From assembly GCA_963733085.1 (NCBI GenBank), contig CAVTBY010000002.1:248001-312000 (forward strand): a stretch of DNA of 64,000 nucleotides, written 5' to 3'. A program made the translations under genes and the position numbers. The stretch comes from Desertimonas sp963733085 (GTDB lineage: Bacteria; Actinomycetota; Acidimicrobiia; Acidimicrobiales; Ilumatobacteraceae). Numbering within the stretch: the first letter of the stretch is position 1; each line of letters begins with the position of its first letter. Below are positions 27,005 to 34,375 of this stretch, piece after piece. Below the pieces are notes generated by a model, which saw only the letters and a list, made by a program, of their open reading frames with translations, ran no database searches and had not been told where the DNA came from.

Positions 27005-28249
27005 ATGCCTGATCCCGCCCCCTTCAAGCCCGTCAACATGCCCGTCGGTGTGCTCACCGCCGCCCTCCAGGAGCTCACCCCGCGCGAGCGGCGCGATCCC
27101 GACCCCGACCTGGCGGTCGAGGAGTGGCTCGACTTCGCCAAGGCCCTCGGCGCCGACTGCATCGAGTTGTCTGCCGCGCTCCATCCTTCCGTCGCCGATG
27201 TTCCGGCCGAGGCGATGCTCGACCCGGTCGCCAACACGCTCGACCTGCGCGAGCCGTTCAACGACGTTCGCGCCAAGCGCGTCCTCGCCGCCGTCGACGA
27301 CACGGGCGTGGCGATCGCCGACGTCGCCTACTTCGACGACATGCTCCATGAGGACCCGGCGATCCGCCGCAAGAAGCACGACTTCATGATCCAGACGATG
27401 GATGCGGCAGTGCTCCTCGGTGTCGCCGCGGTCACCGGCTTCGTCGGACGGGATCAGTCGAAGTCGATGGACCAGAACCTCATCGAGTTCGAGGACAGCT
27501 TCGTGCCACTGCTCCAGGAGGCCAAGTCCCGCGGTCTGCAGTACCGGGTCGAGCAGTGCCCGATGCCCGGCTGGACCCCGAAGGACAACTTCCACAACAA
27601 CATCGGTTACGCCCCGGGGATGTGGATCGCCCTCCACCAGATCTGCGAGCGCCACGGCGTCGGCGACCAGTTCCGCATCCACTACGACCCGTCGCATGCC
27701 ATCTTGATGGGCCAGGACACCCGCTCGCTGTTCCAGTACCTCGCCGACGAGGGCTACGGGTTCCTCATCGCCGGGATGCACGTCAAGGGTCAGGTCGTCG
27801 ATTCCAAGGGGGTTTCCGGCTGGGGATACGGCGGCCAGACCGTGCAACGCGGCGACTGGGTCGACGGGGAGATCTCGGCCAACCCTGCCGATCTCGCCAA
27901 CGCGTGGAAGAAGCAGACGGTCCTGTGCGAGCACGAGCTGCCCGGCACAGCCCGCCACGACCCGCTGGCCTATCTGCAGAACCGCACGGTCGACTGGCTC
28001 GACCATCAACTCGCTGCCCGTGAGTTGCTCGACTTCGATCCGGCGACGACGCCACTGATCGTCGAGCACGAGTACGGGCCGGCTCGCGTCCAGGAGCGTG
28101 CCCTGCTCGAACCGATCCTGGCCGGCTCGATCGCCTTCACACGCCACATCGACGAGGCGGCGGCGGCGATGTACGCCTTGCAGAACGAGGTCCTGCCGGC
28201 CCAGGGCATTCCCGTCCAAGGCGTTGGCCGCGAGGCGTATCGGAGTTGA
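27005..28249 (+). CDS. Xylose-isomerase-like TIM-barrel (sugar phosphate isomerase/epimerase)
   Basis: 414 residues, longer than the usual 270-300. The TIM-barrel metal-site residues appear in order: YRVEQCP (Glu), RIHYDPSHAILMG (Asp and His), IAGMHVKGQVV (His) and IVEHEYG (Glu). It starts 3 bp after the oxidoreductase. Family members isomerise or epimerise sugars, decarboxylate 3-oxo acids or cleave C-glycosides. Pairing with a Gfo/Idh/MocA enzyme suggests that it acts on a 3-keto intermediate, which is inference. Confidence 0.82.
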   Translation: MPDPAPFKPVNMPVGVLTAALQELTPRERRDPDPDLAVEEWLDFAKALGADCIELSAALHPSVADVPAEAMLDPVANTLDLREPFNDVRAKRVLAAVDDTGVAIADVAYFDDMLHEDPAIRRKKHDFMIQTMDAAVLLGVAAVTGFVGRDQSKSMDQNLIEFEDSFVPLLQEAKSRGLQYRVEQCPMPGWTPKDNFHNNIGYAPGMWIALHQICERHGVGDQFRIHYDPSHAILMGQDTRSLFQYLADEGYGFLIAGMHVKGQVVDSKGVSGWGYGGQTVQRGDWVDGEISANPADLANAWKKQTVLCEHELPGTARHDPLAYLQNRTVDWLDHQLAARELLDFDPATTPLIVEHEYGPARVQERALLEPILAGSIAFTRHIDEAAAAMYALQNEVLPAQGIPVQGVGREAYRS

Positions 28250-28256
28250 TGACAAA

Positions 28257-29459
28257 GTGGGCGTGACTCTCGTCGTGGGCACGGCTGACACCAAAGGTGC
28301 CGAGTTGGCGTACGTCGCAGACACCGTCCGTTCGCGCGGCCTCGGCGTCGACGTCGTCGATGTCGGCACGACGCCACACGATCCGCCGTCCGGTGCGGTG
28401 ACCCCCGTCGAGGTGGCCGCCCACCATCCCGACGGCGCCGACGCTGTGCGCTCCGACGATCGCGGCGAGGCGGTGGCGGCGATGTCAGTTGCTCTCGCCG
28501 CCTACGTCCGCTCGCGTTCCGACATCACCGGGATCATTGGCATCGGCGGCTCCGGAGGCACGGCGTTGATCACCCCGGCGATGCAGGCGCTGCCTGTCGG
28601 GGTGCCCAAGGTGATGGTGTCGACCGTCGCCTCCGGCAACGTGGCGCCGTACGTCGGCGCCGCCGACATCGCCATGATGTACTCGATCACCGACGTCGCC
28701 GGGCTCAACCGGATTTCCCGCGTCGTGCTCGGAAACGCGGCCAACGCCGTCGCTGGAATGGCGGCGAATCCGGTACCTCCGAGCGCGGACGACCTGCCCG
28801 CCGCCGGGCTGACGATGTTCGGCGTCACGACCCCGTTGGTGACCCAACTCGTCGAAGCGCTCGCCGGCCGATACGACCCGCTCGTCTTTCACGCCACCGG
28901 GACAGGTGGGCGGTCGATGGAGAAGCTCGTCGGCTCGGGTCTCATCACCGCGGTCCTCGACATGACGACGACCGAGGTCGCCGACTTCATCGTCGGCGGG
29001 GTGTTCCCGGCCGGACCGGACCGCTTCGATGTCGTGGCAGAGACGGGCGTGCCCTATGTGGGTTCGTGCGGTGCCCTCGACATGGTCAACTTCGGCGCCA
29101 AGTCGACGGTGCCGGCACGTTTCACCAATCGGCTCCTCCACGTCCACAACCCCGAGGTCACGCTGATGCGCACGACGGTCGACGAGAACGTCGCATTCGG
29201 CGAGTTCATCGCCGGCAAGCTGAACGCCTGCCCTGGGCCTCTGCGTTTCCTCATCCCCGAGGGTGGTGTGTCGTTGCTCGATTCACCGGGCCAGGCGTTC
29301 TGGGACCCGGACGCCGATGCCGCCCTGTTCACGACGATCGAGGAGCTGGTCGAACAAACCGACAACCGCAGGGTCGAGCGCCTGCCGGGGAACATCAACG
29401 ACGCCGAGTTCGCAGCGGCGGCGATGCGGGCGTTCGACGAGGTGGTGCAGCCCCGATGA
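28257..29459 (+). CDS. Tm-1-like ATP-binding domain protein (UPF0261)
   Basis: 400 residues from GTG 28257 (GTG 28263 is also possible). It begins with the family signature LVVGTADTKGAELAYV and contains GIGGSGGTALITPAMQALPVG, HATGTGGRSMEKLV and VSLLDSPGQAFWDPDAD. In plants this region is the N-terminal half of the Tm-1 tobamovirus-resistance protein, and the next gene encodes the C-terminal half. Bacterial function is unknown; operon context points to metabolism of a carboxylated sugar derivative. Confidence 0.87.
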   Translation: MGVTLVVGTADTKGAELAYVADTVRSRGLGVDVVDVGTTPHDPPSGAVTPVEVAAHHPDGADAVRSDDRGEAVAAMSVALAAYVRSRSDITGIIGIGGSGGTALITPAMQALPVGVPKVMVSTVASGNVAPYVGAADIAMMYSITDVAGLNRISRVVLGNAANAVAGMAANPVPPSADDLPAAGLTMFGVTTPLVTQLVEALAGRYDPLVFHATGTGGRSMEKLVGSGLITAVLDMTTTEVADFIVGGVFPAGPDRFDVVAETGVPYVGSCGALDMVNFGAKSTVPARFTNRLLHVHNPEVTLMRTTVDENVAFGEFIAGKLNACPGPLRFLIPEGGVSLLDSPGQAFWDPDADAALFTTIEELVEQTDNRRVERLPGNINDAEFAAAAMRAFDEVVQPR

Positions 29460-30283
29460 CGTCCCGTCAGGAGATCCTCGAGCGGTTCGCCGGCATGATC
29501 GAACAGCGCGTTCCCATCGTCGGTGGTGGGGCCGGTACGGGGCTGTCGGCGAAGTGGGAGGAGGCCGGCGGCATCGACCTCATCGTGATCTACAACTCCG
29601 GCCGCTACCGCATGGCGGGGCGGGGCTCGCTCGCCGGCCTGCTCGCCTACGGCAACGCCAACGAGATCGTCGTCGAGATGGCCCGCGAGGTGTTGCCGGT
29701 CGTCAACGACACACCGGTGCTCGCCGGCGTCAACGGCACCGATCCGTTCCTGTTGCGCGACGCCTTCCTTCGTCAGCTTCGTGAACTTGGGTTCGCCGGC
29801 GTGCAGAACTTTCCGACCGTCGGGCTGATCGACGGGATCTTCCGCCAGAACCTCGAGGAGACCGGCATGGGTTACGGGCTGGAGGTTGAGATGATCGGCG
29901 CGGCCCGCGAGCTCGACCTGCTGACGACCCCGTACGTCTTCTCGGCCGAAGATGCCGCGGCGATGACGGAGGCGGGCGCCGACATCATCGTCTGCCACAT
30001 GGGTCTGACGACCGGAGGCAGCATCGGCGCCGAGACGGCGAGGTCGCTCGACGACTGCATCGCCCTGATCGACGAGTGGTCCAGCGCGGCGCGGGCGGTG
30101 CGCGAGGACGTCATCGTGCTGTGCCACGGCGGCCCGATCGCCGAGCCAGCCGATGCCGAGTACGTCCTGCGGCGCGCCGACCGGCTGCACGGGTTCTATG
30201 GGGCGTCGAGCATGGAGCGTCTCCCCGTCGAGCAAGCGCTGAAGGCCCAAACCGAAGCATTCAAGGCGGTGAAGTTCAAGTGA
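29456..30283 (+). CDS. Phosphoenolpyruvate hydrolase-like TIM barrel (Tm-1 C-terminal half)
   Basis: 275 residues, starting within the preceding stop (ATGA). Family landmarks are VGGGAGTGLSAKWEEAGGIDLIVIYNSGRYRMAGRGSLAGL (in two pieces) and GVQNFPTVGLIDG, ending YGASSMERLPVE. It corresponds to the C-terminal half of plant Tm-1 and belongs to the phosphoenolpyruvate mutase/hydrolase-like barrels. With the UPF0261 protein it probably forms a two-subunit enzyme. Confidence 0.85.
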   Translation: MTSRQEILERFAGMIEQRVPIVGGGAGTGLSAKWEEAGGIDLIVIYNSGRYRMAGRGSLAGLLAYGNANEIVVEMAREVLPVVNDTPVLAGVNGTDPFLLRDAFLRQLRELGFAGVQNFPTVGLIDGIFRQNLEETGMGYGLEVEMIGAARELDLLTTPYVFSAEDAAAMTEAGADIIVCHMGLTTGGSIGAETARSLDDCIALIDEWSSAARAVREDVIVLCHGGPIAEPADAEYVLRRADRLHGFYGASSMERLPVEQALKAQTEAFKAVKFK

Positions 30284-30353
30284 TCACCACTTTGGTGAGT
30301 CCAGCGTGCGGAAATCCGTACGCGTGGCGCACCAATATTGATTGGAGGGGCCT

Positions 30354-30785
30354 GTGGCGCACATCTACGTGAGCAGTGTGATCGACGCACCGATCGAGGA
30401 GGTCTGGGCGATCGCCCGTGACTACACCGGGCATTGGCACTCGTCGACGATCTACAACAGCTCGATCGAGGGCGGTTTGCCGGCCGACCAGATCGGCTGT
30501 GTGCGCGCCTTCGAGCTGAACGACGGCGGCAAGCTGCGCGAGATCCTCGTCGGGATGTCCGACGAGCGGCACGAGTTCAGCTACCGGATCCTCGTCTCGC
30601 CGCTGCCGGTCGAGGACTACTTCGCTGCCGTGCGGTTCTCGCCGGTGACGACGACCGGGCAGACGTTCGGCGAGTGGACGGCCGACTTCCGTGTGCCGCC
30701 CGACAAGGAGGACGCCACCGTCGCGACCGTCACCGGCGTGTTCGAAGGCGGCTTCGCCGACATCGCCGCACTACTCAAGTCCTAA
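30354..30785 (+). CDS. SRPBCC (START-like) family protein
   Basis: 143 residues from GTG 30354 with a strong GGAGGGG site. The SRPBCC fold begins IYVSSVIDAPIEEVWAIARDYTGHWHS and ends TVTGVFEGGFADIAALLKS. It provides a hydrophobic ligand pocket and may be a cyclase, aldolase or binding protein. Its presence in the operon suggests that the substrate has an aromatic or hydrophobic part. Confidence 0.78.
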   Translation: MAHIYVSSVIDAPIEEVWAIARDYTGHWHSSTIYNSSIEGGLPADQIGCVRAFELNDGGKLREILVGMSDERHEFSYRILVSPLPVEDYFAAVRFSPVTTTGQTFGEWTADFRVPPDKEDATVATVTGVFEGGFADIAALLKS

Positions 30786-30806
30786 GCAACGAAGGGAGTC
30801 ACTCCA

Positions 30807-31691
30807 ATGCACCTGTCCATGCACAACTGGATGCGGTCTGAGCCGATCGAGGTCACCGTCGCCCGGCTCGCCCGCTACGGCTATGGCAGCATCGAGATCA
30901 AGGGCGAACCCGACCAGTACGACACGGCCGACGTCCGCAAGCTGCTCGCCGACAACGGCCTGACCTGCTGGGGTGCGGTGACGCTCACGCTCGCCGAGCG
31001 CAACCTGTGCGCCAAGGACGAGCAGCAGCGCGCCGCCTCCGTGCAGTACATGAAGAACGTCGTCACGATGGTCAAGGAACTGGAGGGTCAGGAGATCACG
31101 ATCGTGCCGAGCACCGTCGGCAAGATCGTCCCCGACGGCACGCCCGAGCAGGAGTGGGAGTGGTGCGTCGCCGGCCTCCAGGAGATCCGTGAGCACGCCA
31201 ACGCCGCCGGCGTGCGCATCGCCATCGAGCCGCTCAACCGCTTCGAGACGCACTTCGTCAACCGCGGCGAGCAAGCTCTGGCGTTGGCCGACGCCGTCGG
31301 ACCAGACGTCGGTGTGTGCCTCGACTGCTTCCACATGAACATCGAGGAGGTCGACCTCCTCGAGACGATCCGCGCCATCGGCCCGCGGCTGACCGACTTC
31401 CACGTCGCCGACAACAACCGGTTGGCGTGCGGCATGGGCGCCCTCGACTGGCCCGCGATCGTGTCGACGTTGAAGGACGTCGGCTACGACGGCGCCCTCA
31501 CTGTCGAGTTCGTCGCTCCGATCGACCGCACGCCGGCCAACCGCTATCCCGACGCCCTCGAGACCAACCCGGTCGACATCAGCCCGGAGGAACTGCAGTT
31601 CATCATCGACCACGGCAGCAGCCTGTTGTCGGAGGGGTTCTACAGCATGCTCGTCGAGCAGTGCGCGACAACCCTGTTGCCGTTGATCTGA
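30807..31691 (+). CDS. Sugar phosphate isomerase/epimerase (ketose 3-epimerase-like)
   Basis: 294 residues, typical family size. TIM-barrel metal ligands are visible: AIEPLNRFETH (Glu, about residue 136), CLDCFHMNIEE (Asp and His, about 171-174), DFHVADNNR (His) and TVEFVAPI (Glu). A GAAGGGAG site precedes ATG 30807. It is closest in look to D-tagatose/D-psicose 3-epimerases. It is the second isomerase of the operon and unlikely to be redundant with the 414-residue one. Confidence 0.85.
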   Translation: MHLSMHNWMRSEPIEVTVARLARYGYGSIEIKGEPDQYDTADVRKLLADNGLTCWGAVTLTLAERNLCAKDEQQRAASVQYMKNVVTMVKELEGQEITIVPSTVGKIVPDGTPEQEWEWCVAGLQEIREHANAAGVRIAIEPLNRFETHFVNRGEQALALADAVGPDVGVCLDCFHMNIEEVDLLETIRAIGPRLTDFHVADNNRLACGMGALDWPAIVSTLKDVGYDGALTVEFVAPIDRTPANRYPDALETNPVDISPEELQFIIDHGSSLLSEGFYSMLVEQCATTLLPLI

Positions 31692-31695
31692 TGTC

Positions 31696-32865
31696 GTGAA
31701 GATCGTCGAGGTCCGGGCGCAGTGGTTGCACTGCCCGATCGCGCCCGAGCGGCAACACGTCTCCGACTTCGGGCGGATCGCCAGCTTCGACATGGCGCTG
31801 GTGCGCGTCGAGGCGGACGACGGGTCAGTCGGGTGGGGTGAGGCGAAGGCGGCTGTCGGCAGTGCCGGGTCCTGCGCCACCCTCGTCGCTTGCATCAACG
31901 ACGAGCTTGGTCCGGCTCTACTGGGTCTCGACCCACGTCGCATCAACGAGGTCGCCGACCTGCTGTACAACGGGCCGCGGGCTGGATACGCGGCGAGTCG
32001 CGGCAGGACGTTCCCGATCCTCGGCCGGCGTGGGTTGACGGTGTCGGCGATGAGCGGCGTCGACATGGCGTTGTGGGATCTCCTCGGCCGGTCGCTCGGC
32101 GCGCCGGTTGTCGATCTGTGGGGCGGACCGTGCCGTCAGGACATGCCGCTGTACGCCAGTGGTGGCTGGGCCGACGTCGACGGCATCGGCGCCGAGCTGG
32201 GCAAGTACGTCGCCGACGGGTTCGGCGCCGTGAAGATGCGTGTCGGGGTCATCGACACGACCGTCGAGGCGAGCATCGCTCGGGTCGCCGCCGCCCGTGA
32301 GGGCCTCGGCCCGGGAGTCGAGCTGATGGTCGATGCCCACGGCACGTTCAGCGTGCCCGAGGCCAAACGGTTCGCCGCGGGCGTAGAAACCCATGACGTC
32401 CGCTGGTTCGAGGAACCGGTCAGCGCCGACAACCGCGCCGGAATGGCTGAGGTTCGGGCGGCGACGACGGTTGCGATCGCCGCCGGGGAGAGCGAGTTCA
32501 CCCGCTTCGACTTCGCCGATCTGATTGAGCGGCGCGCCGTCGACGTGCTGCAGCCCGACCTGGCGATCTGCGGCGGACCGACCGAGGGCCGGCGTATTGC
32601 CATGCTCGCCGAGACGCACCAGTTGGAGCTGGCCCCGCACTGTTGGGGATCAGCGCTTTCGTTCGCAGCTGGCGTCAGCCTCGCGTTCGCCAGCCCCTCG
32701 GCCTCGGTGATCGAGTACTCGCTCGGCGCCAACCCGCTGCTCCACGACCTCGCCACGGAGCCGGTCATCGTCGAGAATGGGCGGGTGGTTTCACCGGTAG
32801 CCCCCGGGCTCGGCGTCACGCCGCGACAAGAGTTCATCGAAGAGTTCAACGTCGGACGAAAGTGA
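31696..32865 (+). CDS. Mandelate racemase/muconate lactonizing enzyme family (sugar acid dehydratase-like)
   Basis: 389 residues, enolase superfamily. Barrel residues are the Lys in FGAVKMRVG, metal ligands in LMVDAHGT (Asp), RWFEEPVS (Glu) and AAGESEF (Glu), and a catalytic His in LAPHCWGS. The Lys-x-Arg strand plus His at the end of the seventh strand fit the acid-sugar dehydratase branch. It probably dehydrates an aldonate-like intermediate. Its stop overlaps the next start. Confidence 0.87.
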   Translation: MKIVEVRAQWLHCPIAPERQHVSDFGRIASFDMALVRVEADDGSVGWGEAKAAVGSAGSCATLVACINDELGPALLGLDPRRINEVADLLYNGPRAGYAASRGRTFPILGRRGLTVSAMSGVDMALWDLLGRSLGAPVVDLWGGPCRQDMPLYASGGWADVDGIGAELGKYVADGFGAVKMRVGVIDTTVEASIARVAAAREGLGPGVELMVDAHGTFSVPEAKRFAAGVETHDVRWFEEPVSADNRAGMAEVRAATTVAIAAGESEFTRFDFADLIERRAVDVLQPDLAICGGPTEGRRIAMLAETHQLELAPHCWGSALSFAAGVSLAFASPSASVIEYSLGANPLLHDLATEPVIVENGRVVSPVAPGLGVTPRQEFIEEFNVGRK

Positions 32866-33296
32866 GCGACGAAGTGTCAGACAACAACATCCAGCACGTC
32901 AACCTGGCGGTCGGCGACCTTGGCGCCGCCGTTGCCTTCTACACCGATGTCCTCGGCCTCGGCCTTGCTCCGACGCCGGAACTCGGATACCCCGCCCAGT
33001 TCATCGCCATCAACGACTACCAGGAGATCCACCTCAACGAGGTCTCCGACGTCACGCCCCAGCACGCCCACTTCTGCATCCGCGTCGCCGACTTCAACGA
33101 GGTGTTCCGACGGACCAGAGAGTCGAGGTCGATCGACACCGCAACATTCGGTCCCGCCCACCGCCTGGCGACGGGCGTGATGCAGATGTTCGTCAAGGAC
33201 CCACACGGCAACATCGTCGAGGTCGCCTGCGACGCCGACCAGCCGATCGACCCGGAGATCCTCGCCGACGAGGTGTTCGCCCCCGGCACCAAGTGA
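32862..33296 (+). CDS. VOC family protein (glyoxalase/dioxygenase fold)
   Basis: 144 residues from GTG 32862. Metal ligands of the VOC fold are suggested by IQHVNLAVGD (His), HLNEV (Glu/His) and DPHGNIVEV (Glu). It starts within the stop of the enolase-family gene and ends within the start of the next gene. The reaction is unknown. Confidence 0.8.
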   Translation: MSDEVSDNNIQHVNLAVGDLGAAVAFYTDVLGLGLAPTPELGYPAQFIAINDYQEIHLNEVSDVTPQHAHFCIRVADFNEVFRRTRESRSIDTATFGPAHRLATGVMQMFVKDPHGNIVEVACDADQPIDPEILADEVFAPGTK

Positions 33297-34190
33297 TTGT
33301 TCTGCTGGAGAGCGTCCATCCGGACGCGCTGGCGATATTGGACGCAGTCGACGAGGTGCGGTCGATGGCTGACCCACTCGTCATCGACGACTCGGTTCCT
33401 CGTGATCAGGTGCGGATGATCCTGACCCGAGGCAGAGGGCGGATTACTGAAGCCACGCTCGACGAGTTCCCCGATCTCGCCGTCGTCGGACGTTGCGGTG
33501 CCGGGCTCGACAACATCGATGTGGCCGCTGCCCAGGAGCGTGGCATCGCCGTGGTCAACGCTCCCGGGGCGACGACGGCTGCGGTTGCCGAACATGCCAT
33601 GTTGCTGATGCTCGGCATAGCCCGGCGACGTCGCCGCCCTTGACGCGGCCGTGAAGGACGGCAAGTGGTCGGTCCGCGACGGCTACCTCGGTGCCGAGCT
33701 GCGCGGCAAGCGCCTCGGTGTCGTCGGACTGGGCTCGATCGGCCGCCGGGTGGCCGCCCTCGGGCAAGCGTTCGACATGGACGTCGCCTACTGGAGCCCG
33801 TCATCACGCGACGATGCGCTCGTGCGGATGGAGCTCGACGAGCTCCTTGCATCCGCCGACATCGTCCAACTGTGCGTCGCTCTCACGCCCGAGACGCAGG
33901 GCCTGCTCGACTCCCGGCGGTTGGCCCTGATGCGGCCCGGCACCCTGATCGTCAACACGGCCCGTGGCGCGCTCGTCGACCACGGGGCCCTGATCGCGGC
34001 GATCACCGGGGGACGTCTCGGCGGCTACGCCACCGACGTGTGGGACCCGGAGCCGCCACCCGCCGGCGAGCTCGAATCCCTCGGCGACCGCCTCCTCGTC
34101 ACCCCCCACGTGGCGGCGATCACCGACGTCACGTACCGCGACATCTGCGTGCGCACGGCCACCGCCGCCCTCGCCGCCCTCACCGACTGA
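33293..34190 (+). CDS. D-2-hydroxyacid dehydrogenase, one frameshift
   Basis: About 298 residues once a single extra G near 33625 is discounted. The N-terminal catalytic lobe includes VVGRCGAGLDNIDV. The NAD-binding lobe has GVVGLGSIGRRVA, the catalytic Arg in VNTARGALVD, the Glu in DVWDPEPPP and the His in VTPHVAAIT. The GTG start overlaps the VOC stop (GTGA). Downstream is the 48-bp hairpin, making this the last gene of the catabolic operon. It would reduce or oxidise a 2-oxo/2-hydroxy acid, the expected product of the dehydratase. Confidence 0.87.
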
Positions 34191-34237
34191 CCGATGGGTG
34201 TTTTCATGACGGAACGGTCATGAAAACACCCATCGGT
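34190..34237. repeat. 48-bp near-perfect hairpin, copy 2 (terminator-like)
   Basis: 21-nt arms with loop GGAACG, the reverse complement of the copy-1 loop, so this copy is inverted relative to 8788-8835. The outer 13 nt and the three bases next to the loop match copy 1; the inner five differ with compensating changes. It begins at the last base of the dehydrogenase stop codon and probably ends transcription of the catabolic operon. Confidence 0.85.
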
Positions 34238-34301
34238 TGCGAGTGATCGGGCGACGCGAACACGCTGCAAGGCGCTACCCTGGTACAGCGCATTTACGCC
34301 G

Positions 34302-34326
34302 CCCGGGTGCCGTCTCGGCGCCCGGG
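34302..34326 (+). terminator. Terminator/attenuator-like hairpin in the fusA leader
   Basis: CCCGGGTGCCG pairs with CGGCGCCCGGG (11 bp with one G-U) around a 3-nt loop and is followed by TTCTTTGT. It lies 49 nt before the fusA ATG, leaving little room for a promoter after it. It therefore looks like an attenuator within the fusA leader. TACCCT near 34277 is a possible -10. Confidence 0.5.
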
Positions 34327-34375
34327 TTCTTTGTGTGCGCGAGAAGCCCCCCGTCGAGGAAGTGAAGTTGTAGAG

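Noticed and set aside
26972..28369. 465-codon minus-strand frame opposite the 414-residue isomerase
   Set aside because: Shadow of the plus-strand TIM-barrel gene, whose metal-site motifs are intact.
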